Assembly: GCF_000260435.1 (NCBI RefSeq) | Contig: NZ_BACQ01000036.1 | Coordinates: 53,962-117,961 of the forward strand | Reading direction: 5' to 3' | Origin: Lacticaseibacillus zeae DSM 20178 = KCTC 3804 | Lineage (GTDB): Bacteria > Bacillota > Bacilli > Lactobacillales > Lactobacillaceae | DNA length: 64,000 nucleotides | Part shown: positions 1 through 9,790 of the stretch, in pieces | Numbering within the stretch: position 1 is the stretch's first letter | How the letters are laid out: each line of letters begins with the position of its first letter | Notes under the pieces: generated by a model | What the model was told of the DNA's origin: nothing | The model's input: only the letters and a program-made list of their open reading frames with translations | Databases searched by the model: none | Made by a program: the position numbers and the translations under genes

Positions 1-610
1 CACACTCAAGACTGTGCCCCACTGATCGTCAGTGGTTTGAACAAGGCGCATCTGAGGATAGTCGTTTTTAGTTCCAAGGTCTGCACCGGCATGGATGTCC
101 CCAGTGCCATTATAATATTCATCGAATTTGACACCGAATGATCTGGCTATTCCCCCTATACCGAATGCGTTGCCAGCATACCCATATTTTCCTGGAGTAG
201 TGTCCGCAAAACCAAAAGCGACCCCATCTGCACCAAATTCATTCTCACCTAAGTAAAGACGCCCTTTGAGCGTAAAACTTTGGGTCATATCGATTTTGGT
301 TCGTAGTGAAACAATTCCAGTCTTAGCTCCCAAGTTAGGTGTCAACTCGACTTGGAGACCTCGTGCTGGTTGACCGTCTGGGGGGGGTTGCAAGTAGTGA
401 TGCTGATCCGTCCAATTTAAAATAGGTTCCAAATTTGGCAGGATCGATCTTGACTGTAACGTCAGTCGGACTGGAATCCGCATAGACCGGTACAGCCTCA
501 AAAAATTGTGGAATGGTGATATCCCCAACCGTTCCGAGCGACACTGAAATGAGGGCGGCAACCCAAAATTTGCCGCTCTTGTAGCTTTTGTAGTGCACTT
601 TTCTTTCCAT
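1..610 (-). pseudogene. Lectin-type surface adhesin, 5' part, frameshifted at a C8 tract, runs off window
   Basis: The start is ATG with an AGGAGA ribosome binding site. It encodes a KxYKxGKxW-type signal peptide (KSYKSGKFW) and a short mature N-terminus closely matching the paralogue at 1380-9557. After about 75 codons the frame hits eight C residues (380-387, G on the plus strand) and then runs out of phase to a stop at 335. If one C is removed, the frame continues through DGQPARGLQVELTP, RTKIDMTQSFTLKGRLYLGE and ADGVAFGFADT to the left edge. These match the L-type lectin domain of the paralogue almost residue for residue. The signal class is typical of cell-wall adhesins exported by an accessory Sec system. 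The gene may be a decayed pseudogene or a slipped-strand phase-variable gene now in the OFF state. A sequencing error in the homopolymer is also possible. The 3' part lies outside the window. Confidence 0.8.
380..387 (-). repeat. C8 homopolymer at the adhesin frameshift
   Basis: The coding strand reads GCAA, eight C, AGACGG. With seven C the downstream lectin frame is open; with eight it stops about 15 codons later. It lies early in the coding region, just after the signal peptide, where a phase-variation switch would be expected. Confidence 0.7.
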
Positions 611-972
611 TTTTCTTCTCCTTGTTTAAAGCGAAGGACAGTGCTCATCTATTCACGTTCTCACAAGAAGAGTATCATGTTTTACTTTTTCTGGTAAAGT
701 AATTTGCATCAAAAATAGGTCTAAAATAGTACTATAAACGGTAAAACATGTGTACTTGGTTAATTGATAGTCGTTTTATTAATACTAATATATTATGTTT
801 CCTTATTAAAATAGGGAAAATGTTAGTTAACTATAAAAACAAGAGTTGTAATTATTAATATATTTGCGACCAGTACACAAAAAAACGACTCTGATCATTA
901 CGGCTATCTAACCGAAATGCTCAGAATCGTTTTTATAAACCCATCGTTTTTTTGGCCGCTTAGAGGGAGAAT
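611..972. other. AT-rich intergenic region upstream of the truncated adhesin
   Basis: This stretch has no convincing ORF. It holds the terminator at 881-935 and a very AT-rich segment (about 660-870) that must contain the promoter of the minus-strand adhesin. I could not choose one -35/-10 pair with confidence. Confidence 0.5.
881..935. terminator. Bidirectional hairpin terminator
   Basis: The arm AAAAACGACTCTGATCATT (881-899) pairs with AATGCTCAGAATCGTTTTT (916-934) with two mismatches and a 16-nt loop. T runs lie on both strands. On the minus strand it would end transcription coming from the DUF1542 adhesin and the EIID fragment. Confidence 0.75.
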
Positions 973-1323
973 TTATACCTTGCCAATAATCCCGAAAGCA
1001 CCTAAAACGATACCGAGAATTAATACCAAAACAATAAGACGCGTCGAGTTCATTTTTTTCTTGCCAAGCAGCCAGTAACTTAACGCAACTAACGCGACAG
1101 GAACCAGCGACGGCATGATTTGGTTGAATACCGCCTGCGCCTTCAAAACGACTTTGCCGGTTTTGAAAACAAGTGGCACGTTGGCGGAGATGACGGTGGG
1201 GATTAAGGCACCGACAACAGTGACACCGAGGAGGATGGCGGCATCGGTGATAAGGAGAGGTTGCCGGAGAAATATTGCAAACAAGCCCTCAATCGCGAAC
1301 TGTTGCCAGTTCCGATTGAAGGC
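973..1323 (-). pseudogene. C-terminal remnant of a mannose-family PTS EIID subunit
   Basis: The open frame ends in the hydrophobic C-terminus typical of mannose/fructose/sorbose-family EIID: a VVGALIPTVISANVPLVF segment, then IMPSLVPVALVALSYWLLGKKK, then a last membrane helix. Only about 115 codons are open, back to an in-frame stop at 1324-1326, against about 270-300 residues for a full EIID. No good ribosome binding site precedes the possible TTG start at 1284. There is no EIIA, EIIB or EIIC nearby. I read it as the surviving tail of a deleted PTS operon. The cut end lies just past the 3' end of the giant adhesin gene, which suggests that the adhesin replaced the rest of the operon. Confidence 0.6.
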
Positions 1324-1379
1324 TTATTTTGTTTGTGTGAAAATGCCGGCCACTTTCATGCAACTGCTGTGAGGTGAAT

Positions 1380-4300
1380 TTACATAGGTTTGCGTTTTTT
1401 GCCAAAGGTTGTCACGCCCACAATGCCTAGGATTAGGGCACCCAGAACTGCTAATCCTTGGGACTTGTTGTCGCCGGTTTGTGGTAGGTAAGTGGCTTGG
1501 TTTGTTGGTTTGGTGGAATTAACGAGTTCTGGTGCTTCTTGAACAGGGAGCCGTTTAAGCTTCGAATGGATACGCGCTTTGCCGGTTTCACTCTCAGTTT
1601 TATGGTGCTCGGTGCTTTTGGTGATGTCAGTTTTTTGGTCCGGCTGTTCGCGATCGATTTGGTATTCTTCTGTATCCTTTTGTATGCTTATCAGCACCAG
1701 ACTAGTTTTGATTTGCTCCTTTTCAGCTTCTGTTTCAATATCAAGTGTTTCTGCAGGTTTGCGCTGTTTGTCAGCTAAGGGTTTGTCTGACAGCTGCTGA
1801 CTAGTGAGCGTGATTTTGGTAGAAGTCCGGGATTGATGGGTCAAGGCAGTATCGTATGTGATCCGTTCAGTGACTTGATCGTGGTCAGACTGTGTCACTT
1901 TTTCTTGGGGAGCTTCTTGGAAAATTGATGAAGTACTTAGCTGATGCAGCTGATCCATAGTTGTTTCACTAGTGGCTAGCGATTTGTTGATGGTATCAGC
2001 TGCCAGTGTTGTGTCGATAGCAGTTTCAGCTTGTTCGGTAGTTTGGTCAATAGCATTGAGTTGCTCTGATTTCTCTGTGACCATTAGCACAGTATCACCT
2101 TTAATGATCTGATAATCTATGGGAACCGTAGCCTCATCAGGCGCCGGTTGTTGTGCCGCTTTTTGATCGGCGATTGGCGTGCCTGTTTGGTGGACATTGT
2201 TGATGGCAATGATGCCAGCAGTGGCTGCAGTTTTGATCGTGTCGGCAGAGGTGGCTGAATCAATCGCAGTTGCAGCAAGCTTTGCTGCCTCGCCAACAGC
2301 CGCAATTTGCTGCTGTTTATCTGCGGCCGTTAGCGTTGGGTCGCTTTGGATGGTTTGCTCAGCGTTAGTCGCGGCATTTGCTACTGCTTGCTTTTGATGC
2401 GTCTTTTGGCTCTCCAACGGCTGGCCAACTCGGTGCGTGCTGTTAATACCGATTTTACCGATCGCAAAAGCTGCGTTGATGGCGTCGGCTTTCCTTGCTG
2501 CGTCGATGGCTGCTACGGCTATTTGAGTAACCTTATTAACATCGTCGGTTTGTGCTTTTTTCTCCGTTATGGTTAAAGTAACGTCGGCTTGGATGGTCTG
2601 AACGGCTTTTGCTGTCACAGCGTCTAGCTCTCGTTTGCGTTGTACTTTTTGATCGGTAAGAGAGAGACCAGCTTGATAGGCGTTAGTGCAGTTGGTTATA
2701 CCGGCGGTGGTTGCTGTGTGCACGGCATCGGCTGTAGCGGCAGTAGTGAGAATGGCTTCAATGACGTGATCAATATTGTCAACAGCCGCGGTTTGTTGCC
2801 GTTTGTCCACCATCGTTAAGGTGGCGTCGTTTTCGATACTTCGTTTGATGCGATCCACCTTTGAAACCAGCAGTCGTTTCATGGCCGTTTTCTGATCGGC
2901 GAGCGGGGTGCCAGTCTGGTAACTATTGGTGATCGCAACCTTGCCGGCAGCAAAAGCGGCATTGGTGGTATCTGCTGACTTGGCAGCATTGATAGCAAAA
3001 AGAGCCGTTGCCACCGCTTTGTCGACAGCCGTCAGCTGCTGCTGCTTCTCCGATGTGGTTAGTGTCGAATCAGCTTGAATGGTCTTTTTGACTTTAGAAG
3101 CTACGACACTGATGGCCTTCTTTTGGGCTGTCCTTTGCTCGTCAATGGAAGGTCCACTTTGATGTACCTTGGCTGCAGCGGCTGTTCCGGTTGTAACGGC
3201 AGTGTTGATTTCGTCCGCGGTGGTTGCGACCTTGATGGCGGCCTGCGCTTTCTTTTCAATCTGATTGATTGCCGCTGTTTGATGGCGTTTTTCCACAGCT
3301 GTGAGGGTGACGTCTGCTTGAATGGCTTTTTTGATAGTTGCGGCTTTATCAGCGAGTGCCTGCATCTGGGTGGTTTGCTGCTGGTCAATCGCAGTGCCGA
3401 TTTGATGGGCATTGTTGATGGCGGTGCGGCCAGTAACGGTTGCTGCATTGATCGCATCGGCGGTTTTGGCGCCAGTGATGGTGGTTTGCGCCGTTTTCTG
3501 AGCATTGGCGACTGCAGCAGTCTGCTGGTGCTTTTCTGCAGTTGTCAAAGTAGGATCTGCTTGAATGGCCTGCGCAGTTTTGGCGGCTGCCTGAGCCAAC
3601 GCTTGGATTTGAGCGGCCTGTTGATCGGCGATGGCGGTACCAGGTTGATGAGTCTTGGCGATGGCCATTTTGCCAGCAGCAAATGCGGTATTGATGTCAT
3701 CAGCAGTTTTGGCCGCCTCAATGGTCGTTTTGGCCGTTTCTCCGGCTTTGGCAGCGGCGTTGGCTTGCTGGCTTTTCTCGGTAGCCGTCAAGGTTGGGTC
3801 GTTTTGAATGATTTGGGTAATTTTAAGAACCTCACTGGCTAGTGAGTGCTTGCTGGCTGTTTTTTGGTCAGCTACGGGTTTACCGGGTTGATGGGCTTGG
3901 GCAATGGCCGTCTTGCCGGTGGTAAACGTGTTGTTAATATCATCAGCGGTTTTGGCGGCATCAATGTTAGCTTGGGCAGCTTTATTGGCCGTGGTAACTG
4001 CCGCGGCTTGCTGCTTTTTTTCAGCAGCCGTTAATGTGGCATCATGCTGAATGGCTTGACGCGTGTTGGTCGCTTCATGATCTAATGTTTGCTTATGGGT
4101 GGCTTGTTGCGCGGCGATCGGGCTGCCAGATTGATGAACCTTGGTGACGGTGGCTTGGCCTGCAACGAACGCTGCCTTGATATCATCAGCGGATTTTGCC
4201 GCGTCAATGGTAGCTGCCGTTGTTTGTGCGGCCTTGGACGCGGCATTGGTTTGTTGCTGCTTTTGGGCAGCCGTTAACGTGGCGTCGCCTTGGATCGCTT

Positions 4301-7300
4301 GGATGACTTTAGCAGCTGCGTTATCTAGCGCTTGCTTTTGCGCCGCTTTTTGATCGTCCATGGCTTTGCCCGGTTGATGTGTCTTTTTAATGGCAGCTTG
4401 GCCACCGTTAAACGCAGCGCTGATTGTGTCGGCTGTTGTGGCAGCATTGAGGCTTGTTGTCGCGATTTTGCCGGCGTTATCAGCTGCGGCGGTTTGCTGC
4501 TGTTTTTCGGCAGCAGTTAGGGTCGGGTCATGCTGAATGGCTTGCTTGATTTTGGCGAGCTCACGATCCAGTGCCTGCTTTTTGGCTGCCTGCTGATCGG
4601 CAATTGCGGCGCCGGGTTGGTGAGTGGTGACTAGGTTGGCTTTGCCGGCGTCAAACGCGGCGTTGATCGTGTCGGCGGACTTGGCATTGTTAATGGCAGT
4701 TGCAGCTGTCGTTTTAGCTGCTTCTGCATGATCGCTTTGCTGCTGTTTATCGGCAGTGGTTAAGGTTGGATCGGCTTGAATGGCTTGCTTAACCTTGGCG
4801 AGTTCATTAGCAAGTGCCTGTTTTTGGGCATTTTTTTGATCAGCTAACGGCGTGCCGGATTGGTGGATCTTTTCAATATTAACTTTGCCAGTGTCAAAAG
4901 CGGCGTTGATAGCATCCGCGGTTTTAGCGCTATCGATTGCATCGCCAACCGTTTTGGCGGCACGGGCAACCTTGTCGAGTTGGTGCTGCTTTTCAGCAGA
5001 CGTCAACGTCACGTCAGCCTGGATGGTTTGTCCCGCTTGGGTGACGGTGTCGTTGAGCTGCTTCTTTTTGTCGTCTTTTTGAGTATTCAAAGGGAGGCCG
5101 ACTTGATACGCTGCTGCGATGTTGTTCTTGCCAGTCGCGGTCGCAGCGTTGATCTGGTCGGCGGTGATGGCAGCATCGATGGTGCTCAGTCCGCTCGTTA
5201 AGGCTTTGGCAACTGCGTCAAGTTGGGTAGACTTTTCGGCAGTGGTCAAAGTAGGCGCATCTTTGATGGCTTGTTCAATTTGCTTGGCATGGGTAGTAAG
5301 CTGGGTCTTTTGCGCCGCTTTCTGATCATCGATTGCCGCCCCGGATTGATGGGCTTTGTCGATGTTATCCTGACTGACGGTGGCGGCTTGCTGGATTGCA
5401 TCAGCGGTCACCGCCGCGTCAATGGCATGCTTGCCAGTTAAAAGAGCCTGATCAACGAGCGCGGTCTGAGTTTTCTTTTCCGTGGCTGTCAATGTTGGAT
5501 CGTGGATGATGCGATCGATCACGTCCGCTTGTTTGGTTCGTAAGGCTTGTTTTTGGTGTGCTTGCTGAGCAGCAATGGCAGCTCCAGATTGGTGGGCATT
5601 GGCGATGTTGGCCTGACCCGCCGCTGCAGCTGTGTTGATAGTATCAGCGCTGGTTGCAGCGTCAATGTTGGCTTCGCCAGTAGCTAGGGCAGCGTCGAGG
5701 TTAGTAAGCTGTTGTTGTTTTTGCGTTGCGGTCAAGGTCGGGTCATTTTGAAGACTTTGTTTGGTTTTATCGGTTGCATTGACCAGCATCTTCTTTTGCG
5801 CCGCTTTTTGATCAGCCAGTGGCGTGCCCGGTTGATGAGCGAAAGTAATCTTTTTGCGTCCACTATCAGTCACTTGGTTAATGGCATCTGCATCGACAGC
5901 AGCATCAATTGCTGCTGTGGCATCCGTTAGCATCTGATCAGCGTGGCTTAGTTGGCGCTTCATTTCTTTGTTCGTTAACGTGCGATCTTTGTTGATAACA
6001 TCAGTAATTTCAGCATGTTTAACGGTCAGCGCCTGCTTCTGCGCCGCTTTTTGATCGGTGATGGCAGTGCCGGATTGGTGTGCATTGCTGATCGTCGTTT
6101 TGCCAGCGGCCACGGCCTTGTTGATGGCATCGGCTGTTTTCGCTGCATCAACCGCGGTTTCACTATCAGCCAAGGCGGTGTCAACGTTGGTGGCTTGCTG
6201 GGCCTTTTGCGCGGTTGTCAACGTTGGGTCGTTTTGAATAGCTTGCTTAATATTGACGGCGGCGTTTGCCAATGCCTTTTTTTGCGCAGTTTTTTGGTCG
6301 GCCAACGGAACGCCGGGTTGATAGGCCGCGGCAATTTTTTGGAGGCCGTCTGCAGTTGCTTGATTGATTGCGTCAGCACTCGCCGCAGCATCAACGATTG
6401 TGCTGGCATCTGTCAATGCTTGATCGGCGATACTGATTTGGTGATTCGTTTCGGTCATAGTTAATGTGAGGTCTTTGTTGCTGACATCGGCGATCCGATC
6501 GCGTTCAGCTTTTAGCGCCTGTTTCTGCGTAGTTTTTTGGTCAGCTAAAGGCGCGCCTGGTTGATAGGCTGCGGCAATCGTCTTTAAGCCATTCTCGGCG
6601 GCTTGATTGATGGTATCCGCATCGGCAGCTGTATCAATGGCCGCAGTGGCATCAGAAAAAGCCTGATCAGCTTGGCTAATCTGGTGCTTCATGGCGTCAC
6701 TTGTTAGCGTTAGATCCTGATTGATGACATCAGTGATTTTATCGCGCTTGGCTTGCAATGCCTGTTTCTGCGCCGTTTTTTGATCGGCAACGGCAATCCC
6801 GGATTGAGGGACTTTGTTGATCTTAGCTTTGGCAGCTGCCGAAGCTTTGTTGATCTTGTCGGCATTACCGACTGCATCAATGCTCGCTTCACCGTCTGCC
6901 AGAGTGGTATCGACGTTCGCAAGTTGGGTTTGTTTTTCTGCGGTTGTCAAAGTCGGATCGGCTTGAATCGTTTGCTTCGCGTTGGCGGCTTCGGTTGCCA
7001 GCATTTTTTTCTGTGCGGCTCTTTGATCGGCTAACGGGATGCCAGGTTGGTAGGCCGCTGTGATTTTTTGTAAGCCGTCATCGGCTGCTTGTGCGATACC
7101 ATCCGCATCATTGGCAGCATCAATAGCCGTTTCGGCAGTTGCCAATGCCTGATCAGCCGTATCCGTTTGGCGGGTGGTTTCGGCCATCGTTAACGTCAAG
7201 TCTTTAAAGCTGATGTCCGCAATCTTATCACGCTCGGTTTTCAATGCCTGTTTTCGGGCGGTTTTTTGGTCGGCGAGGTCGGTTCCGCGTTGATGAACAT

Positions 7301-9557
7301 TTAAAATAGCAGACGCACTGGTTGCTTCGGCTTTGTTGATTTTATCAGCAGTATTGGCTGCGTCGATGGCAGCTTCGCCATCTGCCAACTTGGTATCAAC
7401 GCCAGCAAGTTGGGTCTTCTTTTCGGCAGTTGTCAAAGTTCGATCACTTTGAATGAATTGCTTGGCTTTGGTAGCTGTGTCTGCCAATGCTTGCTTTTTC
7501 CTGACTCTTTGGTCTGCTAAGGGAACGCCAGGTTGATAGGCAGCAGCGATTTGCTTCAACCCACTTGCCGCCGCTTTGTTGATCGCATCTGCGCTTGCTG
7601 CTGCATCAACGGCCGCACTGGCATCGGCTAATGCTTGATCGGCAACACTGGTTTGTTGCTTCGTTTCCGCAAGCGTTAGTGCATAATCGTTATAACTCAC
7701 ATCCGCAATTCGGTCGCGTTCGGTTTTTAGCGCTTTTTTCTGCGCCGCCTTTTGGTCAGCTAAAGGAGCTCCCGGTTGATAAGCAGCGGTAATCTGTTGC
7801 AGCCCATCTGCGGCCGCTTGATTGACGACATCTGCTTCGGTCGCGGCATCAATGGCAGTATTAGCCGCTGATAGTGCTTTGTCGGCTTGGGCAATTTGAT
7901 CGTTTGTTTCTTGAATCGTTAACGTCAGATCTTTAGTGCTAGCCTTGGCGATTTCATCGCGCTTGGTTTTCAATGTTTGCTTCTGAGCGGCTTTTTGGTC
8001 GGCTAGGGGTACGCCGGATTGATGCACTTGATTGACGCTGGTTTTTCCGACAGCAAGGGCTTTGTTGATTTTGTCGGCAGTATTGGCGGCATCAATGGCG
8101 GTTTCACCATCAGTCACAGCATTGTCAACTAGGCCGAATTGCTTTTTCCTCTGTGTAGTTGTCAAAGTCGGGTCATTTTGAATGGTTTGCTTAGCGCTAG
8201 CTGCTGCATTTGCGAGTGCTTTCTTTTGGGCAGTTTTCTGGTCAACTAAAGGCACGCCTGGTTGATAGGCCGCAGCAATTTTTTTCAAACCGTTTTCCGC
8301 AGCCCGACTAATGCCGTTTGCATCGCTGGCCGCATCAACCGCCGCTGTTGCGTCTGCCAAGGCCTGATCAGCAGCGAGTGTTTGTTGCTTCGTTTCAGCC
8401 ATCGTTAACGCATAATCTTTATAACTCACATCGGCAATCTGATCGCGTTTGGCTTTTAACGCCTGCTTTTGGGTTGCCTTTTGATCGGCCAGTGACGGAC
8501 CGGGCTTGTGAATATCGTTAATTTTGGCTTTTGCCGTATCAAACGCCGCGATGGCATCGCCGGTTTTAGTCGTTTGATCAATCTGGAACTTACCGTCCTG
8601 AAGCGCCTGATCAATCGCGTCGCATAATTGCTGGCGTTGCGCAGTCGTTAATGTGGGGTCCTGATTAATGGCATTTTTGGGCGCAGTGATTGTGGTTGTT
8701 AGATCATTTGTTAGGTTTTCTTTGACTGTGTCTAGTCCCGGGGTAAAGGTGAATGACTCAAAATCAAATAGATGCTGATTGGTTTTGCCCCCAGTCGAAC
8801 CAGAGATAAACATCGACAGTTGATCATTCTTGATATAGCGGGATGCATTGAATTTAATGGTTGCACCGCTTCCTGTCACCGTCATGATCTGGTTGTCGCC
8901 ATCATAGCTGACAATCAGCTCGGAATATTGACCATTTGCACCCTGTATCTTGGCGTGTGTGACACCTTCACCGCCTTCGACACTGGTTACTTCATCACCT
9001 TGGTTAGGATCTGTGTAAATGACATTCATTTGGTTGGCGCGATAAGCATCCGGCAAGGCACCATCTCTGCGTTCGCCGTTATAATACACGTCAAATTTGA
9101 CCCCGAATGCATTTTTAAGTCCGCCAAGGCCAAAAGCGTTACCGACACGACCAAGAACGCCGGGGTTTGTATCGGCAAATCCAAAAGCAACCCCATCGGC
9201 ACCATCGGGGTTGTCTCCCAGGTAAAGGCGCCCTTTAAGTGTGAAGCTCTGACTCATATCGATTTTAGTATTTAATGCAACCGCCCCAGCTTTGTCGTTG
9301 AAATTAGGCGTGAGTTGCACTTGGGTCTTTGAATCTTTGGGATAAAAAGAGGCTGAACCACTGAGTTTAAAATACTGGGCAAACTCATTGGGTCCAACCT
9401 TAATTGAAACATCTGTTATTGAAGTTGCGTAAACGGGAACGGCTTCGCAAAGCTGCGGAACGGCTAAGCTGCCGATGATGCCAAACGAGACTGAGATCAG
9501 TGCGGTTATCCAGAACTTACCGCTTTTGTAGCGTTTGTAATGTACTTTCGAGTCCAA
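1380..9557 (-). CDS. Giant LPxTG adhesin: L-type lectin domain plus about 27 DUF1542-like repeats
   Basis: A 2725-residue cell-wall protein starting at TTG, 5 nt after an AGGAG site. Residues 1-45 form a KxYKxGKxW-type signal peptide (KRYKSGKFW). Residues about 50-270 match a bacterial legume-like lectin fold (SFTLKGRLYLGDN, DGVAFGFADT, GVKFDVYYN). Residues about 300-2450 are about 27 helical units of about 78 residues, each opening with a [HY]QxG..(L)ADQKxAQK motif and ending in IDAAxxADxINxA, as in DUF1542 repeats. A charged spacer leads to LPQTG, a hydrophobic helix and the KKRK tail for sortase. The family is thought to hold a carbohydrate-binding head away from the wall on a long stalk. 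The first twelve repeats mix two classes; the rest are one class. The truncated gene at 1-610 is a paralogue. Export by SecA2/SecY2 is inferred from the signal class only. Confidence 0.9.
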   Translation of the reverse strand: MDSKVHYKRYKSGKFWITALISVSFGIIGSLAVPQLCEAVPVYATSITDVSIKVGPNEFAQYFKLSGSASFYPKDSKTQVQLTPNFNDKAGAVALNTKIDMSQSFTLKGRLYLGDNPDGADGVAFGFADTNPGVLGRVGNAFGLGGLKNAFGVKFDVYYNGERRDGALPDAYRANQMNVIYTDPNQGDEVTSVEGGEGVTHAKIQGANGQYSELIVSYDGDNQIMTVTGSGATIKFNASRYIKNDQLSMFISGSTGGKTNQHLFDFESFTFTPGLDTVKENLTNDLTTTITAPKNAINQDPTLTTAQRQQLCDAIDQALQDGKFQIDQTTKTGDAIAAFDTAKAKINDIHKPGPSLADQKATQKQALKAKRDQIADVSYKDYALTMAETKQQTLAADQALADATAAVDAASDANGISRAAENGLKKIAAAYQPGVPLVDQKTAQKKALANAAASAKQTIQNDPTLTTTQRKKQFGLVDNAVTDGETAIDAANTADKINKALAVGKTSVNQVHQSGVPLADQKAAQKQTLKTKRDEIAKASTKDLTLTIQETNDQIAQADKALSAANTAIDAATEADVVNQAAADGLQQITAAYQPGAPLADQKAAQKKALKTERDRIADVSYNDYALTLAETKQQTSVADQALADASAAVDAAASADAINKAAASGLKQIAAAYQPGVPLADQRVRKKQALADTATKAKQFIQSDRTLTTAEKKTQLAGVDTKLADGEAAIDAANTADKINKAEATSASAILNVHQRGTDLADQKTARKQALKTERDKIADISFKDLTLTMAETTRQTDTADQALATAETAIDAANDADGIAQAADDGLQKITAAYQPGIPLADQRAAQKKMLATEAANAKQTIQADPTLTTAEKQTQLANVDTTLADGEASIDAVGNADKINKASAAAKAKINKVPQSGIAVADQKTAQKQALQAKRDKITDVINQDLTLTSDAMKHQISQADQAFSDATAAIDTAADADTINQAAENGLKTIAAAYQPGAPLADQKTTQKQALKAERDRIADVSNKDLTLTMTETNHQISIADQALTDASTIVDAAASADAINQATADGLQKIAAAYQPGVPLADQKTAQKKALANAAVNIKQAIQNDPTLTTAQKAQQATNVDTALADSETAVDAAKTADAINKAVAAGKTTISNAHQSGTAITDQKAAQKQALTVKHAEITDVINKDRTLTNKEMKRQLSHADQMLTDATAAIDAAVDADAINQVTDSGRKKITFAHQPGTPLADQKAAQKKMLVNATDKTKQSLQNDPTLTATQKQQQLTNLDAALATGEANIDAATSADTINTAAAAGQANIANAHQSGAAIAAQQAHQKQALRTKQADVIDRIIHDPTLTATEKKTQTALVDQALLTGKHAIDAAVTADAIQQAATVSQDNIDKAHQSGAAIDDQKAAQKTQLTTHAKQIEQAIKDAPTLTTAEKSTQLDAVAKALTSGLSTIDAAITADQINAATATGKNNIAAAYQVGLPLNTQKDDKKKQLNDTVTQAGQTIQADVTLTSAEKQHQLDKVARAAKTVGDAIDSAKTADAINAAFDTGKVNIEKIHQSGTPLADQKNAQKQALANELAKVKQAIQADPTLTTADKQQQSDHAEAAKTTAATAINNAKSADTINAAFDAGKANLVTTHQPGAAIADQQAAKKQALDRELAKIKQAIQHDPTLTAAEKQQQTAAADNAGKIATTSLNAATTADTISAAFNGGQAAIKKTHQPGKAMDDQKAAQKQALDNAAAKVIQAIQGDATLTAAQKQQQTNAASKAAQTTAATIDAAKSADDIKAAFVAGQATVTKVHQSGSPIAAQQATHKQTLDHEATNTRQAIQHDATLTAAEKKQQAAAVTTANKAAQANIDAAKTADDINNTFTTGKTAIAQAHQPGKPVADQKTASKHSLASEVLKITQIIQNDPTLTATEKSQQANAAAKAGETAKTTIEAAKTADDINTAFAAGKMAIAKTHQPGTAIADQQAAQIQALAQAAAKTAQAIQADPTLTTAEKHQQTAAVANAQKTAQTTITGAKTADAINAATVTGRTAINNAHQIGTAIDQQQTTQMQALADKAATIKKAIQADVTLTAVEKRHQTAAINQIEKKAQAAIKVATTADEINTAVTTGTAAAAKVHQSGPSIDEQRTAQKKAISVVASKVKKTIQADSTLTTSEKQQQLTAVDKAVATALFAINAAKSADTTNAAFAAGKVAITNSYQTGTPLADQKTAMKRLLVSKVDRIKRSIENDATLTMVDKRQQTAAVDNIDHVIEAILTTAATADAVHTATTAGITNCTNAYQAGLSLTDQKVQRKRELDAVTAKAVQTIQADVTLTITEKKAQTDDVNKVTQIAVAAIDAARKADAINAAFAIGKIGINSTHRVGQPLESQKTHQKQAVANAATNAEQTIQSDPTLTAADKQQQIAAVGEAAKLAATAIDSATSADTIKTAATAGIIAINNVHQTGTPIADQKAAQQPAPDEATVPIDYQIIKGDTVLMVTEKSEQLNAIDQTTEQAETAIDTTLAADTINKSLATSETTMDQLHQLSTSSIFQEAPQEKVTQSDHDQVTERITYDTALTHQSRTSTKITLTSQQLSDKPLADKQRKPAETLDIETEAEKEQIKTSLVLISIQKDTEEYQIDREQPDQKTDITKSTEHHKTESETGKARIHSKLKRLPVQEAPELVNSTKPTNQATYLPQTGDNKSQGLAVLGALILGIVGVTTFGKKRKPM

Positions 9558-9790
9558 CTTTTCTTCTCCTGAATGGTATTTAGGTCTGCCACATTTTCGC
9601 GTTACAACCTGATTTAGAAATTAGCATAGCATATATTATCAGGTGAACAAGACAAATTTTGCAATTGGTTGAGGATTGTTAATTAACAAACTTATGTTAT
9701 TTTAAAATGGCTGGTATGGTTAGTATAAAAAGTAGTCCAATTGAATTTTCAGTTTGTTAAATGTGCAGTCGTAAAAAGGGGAGGGCGTGA

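Noticed and set aside
1800..8700. Regularly spaced similar DNA segments resembling a CRISPR or satellite array
   Set aside because: The period is about 234 nt, it is an exact codon multiple, the variation follows protein repeats, and there are no short identical repeats.
1497..9275. Many plus-strand open frames opposite the giant adhesin
   Set aside because: They mirror the repeat structure and codon bias of the minus-strand gene and lack ribosome binding sites.
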